DNA of 64,000 bases from Acanthochlamys bracteata (taxonomy: Eukaryota > Streptophyta > Magnoliopsida > Pandanales > Velloziaceae), in assembly GCA_019914995.1 (NCBI GenBank), contig CM034140.1, forward strand, positions 6,324,001 to 6,388,000. The letters run 5' to 3'. The number at the start of each line of letters is the position of its first letter. Within the stretch, counting starts at the first letter, position 1. The translations under genes were made by a program, and so were the position numbers. The notes under the pieces are model-generated. The model saw nothing but the letters and a program-made list of their open reading frames with translations. It was not told the DNA's origin and did not search any database. Of this stretch, positions 12,901 to 24,900 are shown in pieces.

Positions 12901-15900
12901 AAAAGGTATGGCAAATTTTCAATTCAAATCTATGGCTTACAAAAACATAAATCAATAATTCTTAATTTGTTTGTCATCATCAAAAACGGAGAGATTGTTG
13001 AAAATACAAGGATAATTTTGATGATAATAAAGAATTAAGAACTATGATTTATATAAGACTAATAATCTGAAAACAAGTCTGCAGGATTAGACAAACAAAG
13101 ATCATTTAATTCACAGCAGACAAAATAGCCATCATACAGCCAACTGTTATGCTACTACATACTGGACAGAGGACAACATACGGGACAGAGGATGTCACAG
13201 CCACATCACAGTCAGCTGCTCAACTGCTTGAAGCGGGACAGATAACAGCATACGGGACATAGGATGCCACAGCTAAATAACAGCCAATTGCTATGCTGCT
13301 ACTGAAGCAGGACAGAGAACAATATACGGGACAGAGGATGCAACAGCCACATTACAGTCAGTTGTTTGGCTGCTGAAGCATATGCAGACTTCTCTGTTTC
13401 GGGACAAACCCATATGTTCAACAACAACGAAGTTTCCCTTGCCTTCAACGATCACCTGCACTCACAACGGACTGAAGGACTTCAAACAGAAGATTTACAA
13501 GAGCTAGAATCATCTTCACTTTCACACAAAAGGGAAGCTCAATAATCAAGGAAAGAAAGCAGTCAAAGTCCTTGATCAGTCAAGCGGTCAACCTGCACTG
13601 CATTTATTATGGACATACCGTATCAACTCATCAGCTCACCGAAATTCAAACAAAAGCTTAGCTGAATTAAGCACTCAACCGTTGGCAGCAAATTCAAATC
13701 TCTTCAACGCATCCAATGCAACAAAGACTTGCACAAACACAGCTGAAGAACCACTGGACAACACCATTCCGTCTGACGTGAAGAACCGAGCGCCAACAGC
13801 AACGTTCCTCAACGGCTCCTGCACAGGAAAGATGTTCTATAAAAAGGGAGTCACAGCAACGAGAAAACGTAGTGGAGAAATAGAGAAAAACAGGGAGAAA
13901 ACATAAAGAAAACAGAAGTAGAGAGAACTCAAGCAAAAACAGAGATGTACAAGAACTCTACCACTCTACACAAAAACTCCCACTGCCGGTCATGAATTTG
14001 ACTACTCCACACAAACAAATCTTGCTGCAAATCATATTGAAGAAATCTCTCAGCAATCTCTCCGATCATCTCATCTGAATCACCAATTAAACACTTAACA
14101 TTCTTGAGATAGATCCTGCACTCAATACTTGTTTATTTTCTTGCAACTTGTCACTCACAGTGTAAAGGTGGTGCTGGATGCACCGATAAAGGAAGCTCGG
14201 GTTGAGCTTGGTGTAAGCTTTTAGACCTTATAATAGTGCTAGCAAATCAGCCAGGAGGACAGGTGTGTCCAGGAGGCTGGCAGGGGTTGTCTTGGCGAAG
14301 AAACCCGGTAGAGTATGTGTGCTTGGCGAAGCACTTCGCTCTAGGTGTATTTGTAGCATATAAAAGGTCTAGTTAAGCTTTGGCTCTGGTGATAGAGCGA
14401 ACGTAGATATAGGCAAAGGGGTTTTACCGAACCACGTTAAATATCCTGAGCACTAGTCTTTGTTACTTCTGTCAGTAAATATGCTAACTTTTCTGTCTGC
14501 AGGTGACAGCATTGACACAGCCGGCTGCTAGCTCACTGCCAGTAGGATAACGAATTTGATAAAATTTTTTTTATAGACTAACTCAATTCACCCCTCCTCT
14601 CTTGAGTTAATCTTACAGAAATATCTAACAAAGTTAACCTCCTCAAAGTTTTTCTTCGTGTCCTCCTTTAACATCTCAATTGTTGCCTACAAAAGAAATA
14701 TTCATTTGTCATGTCATTTACGCATTAAAAAAAAAGAATTAGCAGATAGATATAGTTCAAACAACGCAAATTTGATCAAAAAATTCATACCTGTGTCTTA
14801 TCACGTAGAACAACTAGCAAAGTAATTTTCTTAGTCACAAATTCTTTATGGGCCATGCTGATCTGTTAACGAAAACAGTGATAAGTTTTGAAAAAGCTTT
14901 CTAGGTAACTTAAGTGGCCAACAACAAAACAAAAAAGTTGAAGTTGAATTAGACCGTGAGATCCAAAGTTTCTCGAATGTTTCTCGAGTTTTGATCAGCA
15001 TCTCAAGATTTGATCAAAAGGACAGTAAATAAGCATTGAATTGAAGAAACGCACAATACAAATATCCAAAGTATTTAAACTTTGATCCCAGCAGCTAAAA
15101 TAAAATTTAGATCAAATACATGGTATCTATTTATGAAAAGTTTCGTTTCTTCTACAATCTTTTAGCATTGGTGTTCTACATCATCCGCTTATCAAATCCT
15201 ACAATGGGTGATCAAATTAATGAGAACTTCAGCTTGTGAGCATTTCAAACATTGTAGATCAGTTTCCACAATTTTGATTTCTGGTTTCAAGCTTGGATAG
15301 AGCACAATGTTACAATATGGTATAAGAGTCTAATTGTCGAAAATTTTACAAGAGTCTAATTAGTTAGGAAATCAACAGCGGTTAAGTTGGAATTTTTATT
15401 TAAAGAGTTAGGACTCTGGGCAGAGTTAGAACTCTTGGCCTTATAACTAAGTGTAATCACATAGAGAAGGCATTAAGGAAACATCGAATTTTATTTACAA
15501 CTAGATTAACCCCTTCTCTTTTTAATTTTTCTGCAATTTACTTTTAAGTTACTAATTCGATTCTTGTAGCAACATACAAGATTAATGTAACATATTTAGC
15601 TTCGTACTTTTACAAGTTGGTTTTCATAATCCAAGCTTCAAACTAGAATTGGAACTTAGAAAGTTGATCCAAGTATTTGAAAGCTCACAAACTGGTGTTT
15701 TTCAACCTTTCTCCATCACCATGAAGTTTTCTATGGTGAGGCACCTTATGATTTGACAAAAACTTACCAAACACTAGATTGCAAACCACTTCTCCAAAAG
15801 AATAAATTCCCCAAAGCATGGTTTCAAACTCGATGGTAAGAGCCTAAACTTTAACCATTTACAAAGTTACTTGTATGGTTTAAGGCACAAAAATGGAGAA

Positions 15901-18900
15901 TGTAAAAGCACACAATATGAAAGGACCGTATTTAAGCTATGGGCGTGTTTCAAACGCCAGTAACTCTATTTTTTCTCGCCAAATTTTGAATTCCGAATGA
16001 TTCATATATTTCGATTACACAAAGAACTCAGAATTTTACTTCCACGTGCGGAATTCCAGTTCCAACTTTTTTATTTGTACACTTTCTAATATAATTATAT
16101 CTATTAAAATACTTTAAAAAATTATTAAAATATAAATATTGAACTCTACTTTTACTTTATTTTTTAAAAAATTTTACTTTTTATTTTTTACTTTTACGAA
16201 ACTTAGTTACGGGTATTTAAAACACGCTCTATATAGCTATGCTACCTTCGGAGCACGATCCATAATGTGAATTCTGAGCAGAAGATATCTACATTAGCGC
16301 ATATTGTCATGTACAAAAAGTTGATGTTCTCTACAAGATTCGTTCCTAAACATAAGATACATCACTTAACCATGGTTCAATTTTCTCATTCTTTCAAGGT
16401 AAGTAGAATGTTATTCAACAGTTCAAGTTTTAAACTCAGATCTTGGAAATCGAAATACAGTTTATGCAAATTTAACAAGGAACCCTTTGAGACTATAATT
16501 ATCTCAAAGAGAACGCAAAATCATCTCAAATTGCAACTTACCTGAAATAGTGTCCTTAGAAGAGGTTTACTTCCACCATGCTCACGACCTATATCTTTGC
16601 AATCCCTAGTAGATTAAGCCAAGTAAAAAACACATTAACAAAGACAACAGTCTTTAGATTTATTTTGCGATGTCAATTAGTTATGATCTTAATCAAAATA
16701 ACAGAAAAAAAAAAAGTATAACTATAACTTACATATTTATGATGACGACATCAGAAATTGCTAACGCAAAAAGGGCATTTTGGTTCTCAATTTTAGTATT
16801 GTCCTGAAAATTAGGAAATAACGCTTTCATCATGCAACCAATGTCCTTGTTAAGAGAAAAGCATGAATAGAAAAGAAATTCGCCAGATAAGCAGTTTACA
16901 ATACATCCCCCTAATAAGTTTCATGTACTAGAATATACTGATATGTTAAGGCATACAACATGCATCAGCGAAGCAAAATCTAATAAGATGATGATAGTAG
17001 CTGCACTGCTTCTTTTGCCAAATTATTTCAGTACATAAACCAAGTCTGCTTAATAATTTCACCTTATCTTTAACATGCTCAACATTGGTTATGAACTCGT
17101 TCAAGGTCTTATTGAAACGAAAAAAGATCGATGTATTCATATCATGCGCAAATCCACTTTCTTTAACATGATTCTTCAATATTCTAGTATCACAACCCCA
17201 TTCTTAATTAGCTGATTCCAATCCACAACTATTTGATGATCATCGACATCAGTGGCTGCCTGTAGTTTCCGACTGATCACAAGCCGTTGTAGAGCATCTG
17301 CTGCATGGTCTCTAGTTGTTTTGTTCTCTCCTAACATAGATCCTAACTTAGTATTTCTCATCTCCGATCTCTTGTATTATCCAACATTTGCTTTATCTTG
17401 ATTCTGGAACCAGACCATCTAATATATTAAAATAAAATAAATCAAAGCAAAGACCACACGTTTTTTTAATTTTTTTTATACTTCATTTTGGAAATCACAT
17501 ATTCATAATAGTGTACAAAAGTATATATTTTGTATATGGTATTTAATGTTATGATATATTTTTAAAGTTTTTTATGCAAATTAAGAATTCGAACTTTACA
17601 AAAATAATTAGCTCAATTAAGTTTATAATATATTCATATTTATGCCTCTTCCTTAATTTGAAATAGAAAGTTTTTTACAAAAATTCATATGGTAACTAGC
17701 CGTAATGGATCTTTTCTAAAATTTCTTTTTTCCAATTAGATAAATAGAAACAATCATCAAGTGAACAATTTTTAATTTCCATAAGCAGTAATCGATTATA
17801 ATTTCCAACATTGAAATGTTGGATGGATGAGATTGATCGACACTCTAACATAAGGATATTTTTTGCTATTTTCTTTTCTTATAAGTATTTAACTAAATCT
17901 TTTTTTTTTTAATTTCCTAAAAAGCCAGCTCGAACCACAGGTATGCATCCAATTATTTTATTATGTTACGTTATAATCAATATCTTCGATCAAGTTTGAT
18001 GCACAGGGCCAAGGAATTGCTGAACAGAACAAAGAAGGGCATTTTCTTAGGAAGAGAAAACAGAATACCAGCTGCAAGGCTTGCCCCGGCTATCAGTCCT
18101 GACAGCAAAAGTAGCACTAGTTATCTGTAGAGATTCAGATGCAGTAGTATTGCTAAGAGTCACTTAGCAATTAGTATTAAATGATAAAAGTCTTGCTGAA
18201 GTTTAAGTCCTTGAAGGAGTCTAAATAATGGTAGCGCAGTCACAGTCAAGAGTCCATTATGGTTTAGAAGTTCTTTGGCAGTAGAACTTCAGTAGGCATA
18301 GGAGTTCTTTTGTAGAAGAACTACTCATTTAGCTATAAATAAGAGTTGTAAGCCTCAAATAAAGCGTAGAGATTTATGCATTAGTTATTTTTGAATTATA
18401 CTTTACTAGTTAGCTTGTCACAACCCAATATTTGTTGAGAAGGTGTATCAACTTGGTACCAGAGCAAGGTCCATGGGGAAGCGCCGCTCTAACACCCCCA
18501 ACTCACCTAAGACTCCAGAGCCTACCATCACCATTGGAGATGCCTTGCAAGCATCTTCCAGTGTACCATCCAACCAAACAACAACAACGTTAGAAGAGAA
18601 CCTTGTGTTGGAGGAAATAAGACGTATGTCATCCAACATAGAGAGGCTCACCTTAGCTGTTCTTGCTAACCAAACCAGCAGGGAACAAGTGCCTCATGAG
18701 AAACCAGCAACCGAAGTGAAGCCCATCGAGCAGAGTATGCTTCAAGAAGGGACTTCCTCGGACAGCCAAACAAATCAGCCCATTTTTTCTGTCCTACAAT
18801 CCACCAGTATACCTACAATTTCACGCCAAGTAGCACCTATCCAAAATAATACTGAGCAGCAATTGCCCCAAACAAAACAGCAACCAATGTCATCTGCACC

Positions 18901-21900
18901 TTCGACATTCACTCAAAACACCGCCCTTCGCATAAATGACCAATACGAATCCTATTGGCAGCAAACTCTAGTAAGCCACACACACCAACCCTTCTCAGGA
19001 ACAGAAAGGTACCACCACTCAAACACATACCAGGCCAATCAAGTACCTCAAAACCCAAACCATCCAGCACTGCAATCATATAACACCCCTACTCAACCCT
19101 TCAAGGAGAGACACAAGTTTCCTTATTTTGATGGTAAAGGGCCAAACGAGTGGCTGTACTCGGCAGAAAAAAATTTCAAATTTTACAACACACCACCTTG
19201 GGATCGAGTGGGAATCGCTGCAATGTATTTCTAGGACGAAGCTAATAGATGGTACCAAAGCTTCGAGCGGGACAAACCCCAACACTCATGGGAAGAATTT
19301 CGTGAAGCCTTGCTGATGAGGTTCGGTCCTACTGCTTTCGGAAATCCTAGCTTCTCCTTACAACAGTTGCGCCAAACCGGATCATTAGGAGAGTATTTGG
19401 CTGCTTTCGAAGACCTTCGAACTCAGCTGCCCTCTACTACGGAGCAAGACTTGGTTGGGAGGTTTTGTAGAGGGCTTTCAAAGAAGCTCGCAATGGACGT
19501 AATGGCAGCAAGACCTAATGAATTGCAAATGGCATACATGTTGGCTAAGATGTTTGAAAACAAGAAGTCAGCAGAGTCTTCGGCCCAACAGACTGGGGAG
19601 GCATACACCACAGCAATTCTATCCATCTTCAACTCACACTCGGACCCGGGCAACCTGCATCCAACACACCAATAACAAATAGTCTAGCATGTAATGCCGA
19701 TCTAAACCTTCAAATTTGTCGATGGATCGAGATCAACTCCAGGAGATCAAAGGGGTTATGTTTCTATTGTGATGAGAGGTATGTTCCTAGTCACAAGTGC
19801 ACGACTCGTCTATATGCCATTGCAGTAAGCGAAACTAACGAAATGGAAGAAGATACCAGAGAAGAACAAGAGACAGATGCAGAAGATGCCACGTTATCTC
19901 TCAGTGCAATGCGTGGCTTGACTGGACCACAAACATTACGTGTCGCAGGAAGGATCAAGAAGCAAGAGGTCTTTATCTTGATCGATTCAGGAAGCACCCA
20001 TAACTTTATATCAGATCGCCTCGTGTAACACTTGAGGCTAAACTCTTCACCTATACGGCCGATTAAGGTAGAGCTTGCGGATGGGAGGCCTCACTCGGTT
20101 GATGTCATATGCAAACAAGTTCCTTGAATATTGGAAGAGTGGAACGAGGGGTGGATGCCTACCCCTTTCCTCTAGGAGGGATGGACTTAGTCCTAGGAAT
20201 ACAATGGCTTGAATGCTTAGGGGAAGTGGTGAGCAATTGGCGCCATTCACAAATGAGGTTCACCTTGAATGGCCAAGAATGCACCCTACAAGGTATCCGA
20301 GAAGCAGGAGTGTCCCAGTTACATATTCTTAGCTCCAAATCTTCCCTCTGTTCTATAAGGCTCATAGCGTCCGAGGCACATAGCGAGTCCGCCCAAAATG
20401 AAGAGGATGCTCTGCCTGCAGAGTTACAAGATCTTATAGAACAGTACACATCAATCTTTAAGCCTGTTTTGGGGATGCCTCCTCAACGTTCTCATGATCA
20501 CGTCATTCCCTTGCGGCCCGGAGCTGCGTCTGCCAATGTAAGGCCCTATCGTTATCCCCACATCCAGAAGGCTGAGATAGAGAAGGCAGTGAAGGATATG
20601 CTATCACAGGGGATAATCCAACCGAGCAGCTCAGCATTTTCCTCTCCAGTTTTGCTAGTTAAAAAAAAAAGACGGATCATGGCGTTTTTGTGTCGACTAT
20701 AGAGCACTCAACGAAATCACCGTCAAAGATAAGTTTTCGATACCCATAATTGATGAACTATTAGATGAGTTATATGGTGCATGTTTCTTTTCAAAGCTGG
20801 ACCTCAAGTCCGGCTATCACCAAATTCGTGTGAAGGCAGAAGATGTCCATAAGACGGCTTTTAGAACGCACGACGGGCACTACGAATTTTTGGTCATGCC
20901 CTTCGGCTTAACCAACGCCCCGGCAACCTTCCAATCTCTTATGAACGAGGTTTTTCGACCCTATCTTCGTAAATTTGTATTAGTTTTCTTTGACGATATT
21001 CTTATCTACAGCAGGACTTGGAAAGACCATTTGGATCACGAGTACGGTATTTTCAGTTTTAAAGAAGGAGCGACTATATGCTAACTTGGCAAAATGCCGT
21101 TTCGGGTGCAAACAATTATAGTACCTTGGCCATATTGTCTCCAAAGATGGCATTGCAACAGATCCTGTGAAGATTAAGGCCATGACAAACTGGCCAGCGC
21201 CCAACTCGCCCACTGAACTACGGGGATTTTTGGGGCTCACCGGTTATTATAGGAGGTTCGTGAAGAATTATGGAATGATAGCCGCTCCCTTGACTGCATT
21301 ATTAAAAAAGGAGTCATTCCAATGGAATCGAAGCGACAAATGCTTTTGAAACTTTGAAAGAAGGCAATGACAACAAAGACCAATTTTAGTTCCTCCCGAT
21401 TTGATTGCAATGTTTACCGTCAGAGAAACAGATGCTTCAAACAAGGGATCGGTCTTTGTCCTCACACAACAAAATAAGCCTATAGCATTTTTCAGCAAGG
21501 CATTGTCTTCCACCACCATCGCCAAATCGACTTATGAGAAGGAACTCATGGCCCTCGTTCTAGCAAAGACAAAAGTGGAAACCATACTTGCTTCGCCAAG
21601 CGGTTCACTATCAAGACGGATCACTTGAGTTTGAAGTACCTCTTGGAACAACGATTATCTACCCCAGACCAGCACCGATGGTTGGTTAAACTCCTTGGGT
21701 TTGATTATCAAATTGTATACCGCTCAGGAGCTCAAAACGTAGTAGCGGATGCACTTTCACGCAGACCAGAGGCTTCTTTGGCAGCTGTTTCAACACTCCA
21801 ATACTCATTCTGGGATGATTTTCGCAAGTCTCAGCAAGAAGATCATTCCCTGGCAGAGCTCTGTAAGGCAGCTGATGATGGCTCACATTCAGATTTAAAG

Positions 21901-24900
21901 GTGATTGATGGGTTACTCATGCGTAATGGGAAGCTATGGGTGCCTAACAGTAGTCCCTTGCGCTCACAACTATTATTTGAGGCACATAATTCTGCTCAAG
22001 GGGGACACGGGGGACAGTTTCGCACCTTCAAAAGGCTCACACAGACTTTTTACTGGCCTGGTATGTCTAAAGACGTTCAACACTATATTGCAGCTTGTGT
22101 TACCTGTGCTCGGGCCAAGTCCGAATCCCTCCGGCCAGCAGGGCTCTTGCAACCTCTACAGATACCCGATCAAGTATGGTCGGACATTTCGATGGACTTC
22201 ATAGAAGGTTTATCACCGTCGGGCGGAAAGGATGTTATCTTCGTGGTAGTTGATCGCCTATCCAAGTACGCTCATTTTATTGCCCTTAAACATCCTTACA
22301 CTGCAGTAGACATAGCTGGAATTTTTGCCAAGGAAGTGATTCGCTTGCATGGTTGTCCCACCTCCATTGTGCCAGACAGAGATCCTGTGTTTATCAGCGC
22401 CTTTTGGAAGGAATTGCATCCCCTTCAAAGCACGTCACTCCATCTAAGCACGGCTTATCATCCTCGACGGATGGATGTGCGCGTAGTGAGTGAATAGGGG
22501 TGGAATCGTATCTACTATTTGCCGTAGGAGATCATCCCCGCAAATGGATCAACCGTTTGCATTAGGCGAGTATTTCATACAACACAAGCACTCACTCGTC
22601 TAGCAAAACAACACCCTTTGGCGGTTTACGGTAGGCCACCGCCTACATTAGTTGCAGCAGCGAAGATCCCGCCATTTGGATGAGTTTGGAGCACTACGCG
22701 AACGGGATGACATTCTCAAGGAGCTGCGCTTTCACTTTGTGCGGGCTCAAAATAGGATGAAACGACTTAGCGATAGTCACAGAAGAGAGAAACATTTTCA
22801 ACAGGGGACCGGTACTACTTAGGTTCATAGTCTTCGCTTGATCCTCCATAGGTGAGCGAAGGAACCACAAGCTAAGGTATCGTTACCATGGACCGTACTC
22901 GTGATCGTTTGTTGGACGATAGCATACCGGTTGGAATTGCCCTCAACATCCAAAATTCATCCGTTTTTTCATGTATCTCGGCTTAAAGATGCTAAATTCT
23001 TATCACGAATTTGATTAGAAGAGCCATCATTGAAGCTCTATTTAAAAAGACGGCCCCAGGGGCGAGGCCGAATCTCAAGGAAGGGAGTGATGCATGGGGC
23101 CAAGGAATTGTGAGCAGAACAAAGAAGGGCATTTTCTTAGGAAGAGAAAAGCAGAATACCATTGCAGTTTGCTTGCATTTGTCGATCCCGACAGCAAGAG
23201 TAGCACTGATTATCTGTAGAGATTCAGATCTCGAGAGTATTGCTAAGAGTCACTTAGCAATTAGTATTAAATGATAGAAGTCTTGCTGAAATTTAAATTC
23301 TTGAAGGAGTCTAATTAATAGTAGCGCAGTCACAGTCAAGAGTCCATTATAGTTTAGAAGTTCTTTGGCGGTAGAACTTCAGTAGGCATAGGAGTTCTTT
23401 TGTAGAAGAACTACTCATCTAGCTATAAATAAGAGTTGTAAGCCTCAATGGGGGGCAGAGAAATTTATGCATTAGTTATTTTTGAATTATACTTTACTAG
23501 TTAGCTTGTCACAACCCAATATTTGTTGAGAAGGTGTATCAAAGTTACTATCAAGTATATGATCGTAGGAGTGCTTACTAAAATGTCTTATTATGTCTTC
23601 CTGTTTTCTCTTTTAGAGATTGTTTATCAATCCATCAAATTTATTTTTTTAAAACTTATTTTTAATAAAAATAAATTAAAATTATAACAAATTATTTTTA
23701 TTAAAAATTTATTTTAAAATTTTAATTTTAAAATTTACTTACAATACAAAAAAATATAAAAATTTATTTTTAATAAATATTTTTAATTTTATTATTTAAA
23801 ATAAACACGCTTTTAACTCGAAAAAGTATCGATGCACTTGCTTTACTAAAAAGACATGGGAACGGTTTGGTTCAACTTATTAGAAAATTAATTTTTTAAT
23901 TTTTAATTTTATATTTTTTAATATATATTTTATAAATATTTAAAAATTTTATTAAAAAATTTATAAAAATTCTATTTAAAATTTATAGAAATTCTACGTA
24001 ATGAGATATTTTTATTATTTTTTTAAAAATAAAAAATAAAACTTATTTCTAAAAAATAAAAATATTTTTTTATTTTAAAAAAAGTCTATTTTAAAAATAC
24101 TTCTATTCGTCACCACAATTATGGAGGCGTTTGGTAGTGTTTATAAAATAAAGTTTTTCTAAAATAAAAAATATTTTTATTTTTTTTAAAAAATAAACTA
24201 TATTTTTTTATTTTCAACAAAATAATAAAAATATGCAATAAAAAGATCTCACTCCGTAGAATTTTTCTACACTTTCTAAATTTTTAAATAAATTTTTATA
24301 TATTTATAAAATATATATTAAAAATATAAAATAAAAAATTATAAAAAAATATTGAAAAAAAGCTGAACCAAACACTATTTATAAGTTGGCCGTTCACATA
24401 GCCTAAACCATAAAGGCCTTATTTGCCATTTGTTATTAAAATAGATCACATTTAACTATCAAATGAAAAAATAAAATTGATCATACTCACTATTCGTTAT
24501 GTATTATTCAAATAAACAATATTAGTGAAAGCAATATTTACTGCGGAGTACAAAATAAGAACTTTACTAGCAAAGTCTAGTTTGTTAAAACTTTTTTCAT
24601 AACTTTGTAAATAAGAAAAATGAGATGGATGGATGCATTGGAGAGCGATGAGTGACTGATCGAGTCTGACAGCTGGGGGGACGGATGGGAGTATGAATAG
24701 TAGTACTAAACTTTGCTTTGGGACGATAGAGAAGAGTCTAGAAACGGAGAGAGAAATTCAAAGACGTGGTGTCCAATGAACGGGAGAGGTCCAATAAGAT
24801 TTTGTCGCACCTACGCTGCTATAGTAATATTTCTTTCCTTTATAAAAAAAATTGTTTCATCGGACCACTGATACGATGGGTCGATGTTTTTATCTTGAGA

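Larger units (their letters stand above)
3984..14630 (+). mobile_element. Ty1/Copia LTR retrotransposon, SIRE-like lineage, broken
   Basis: An LTR retrotransposon of about 10.65 kb, lying antisense in intron 7 of the minus-strand RHD3-like gene. It has two LTRs (about 1.65 and 1.64 kb, TG...CA), a tRNA-iMet primer site, gag with a CCHC knuckle, and pol in Copia order (protease, integrase, reverse transcriptase, RNase H). An extra reading-frame region follows pol, and there are several GGGGGAG polypurine tracts, a combination typical of SIRE/Maximus elements. Flanking 5-mers are AAATT and AAGTT, a near-match target duplication. The LTRs differ at roughly one site in twenty by eye, suggesting an insertion on the order of one to two million years old. 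It is broken in several places. Confidence 0.92.
17997..23541 (+). mobile_element. Ty3/Gypsy LTR retrotransposon, Reina-like, broken
   Basis: A 5,545-bp element with two 454-bp LTRs (TGATGCA...GTATCA) and perfect AAGTT target duplications at 17992-17996 and 23542-23546. It has a tRNA-Met primer site, and gag, protease, reverse transcriptase, RNase H and integrase in Gypsy order. Small size, short LTRs and the RNase H/integrase wording ([32 protein letters not shown]) suggest the Reina group. I could not see a chromodomain. The LTRs differ at roughly one site in ten by eye, so it looks older than the Copia element. It is broken in many places (about ten or more). It lies antisense in intron 3 of the minus-strand RHD3-like gene. 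Confidence 0.92.
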
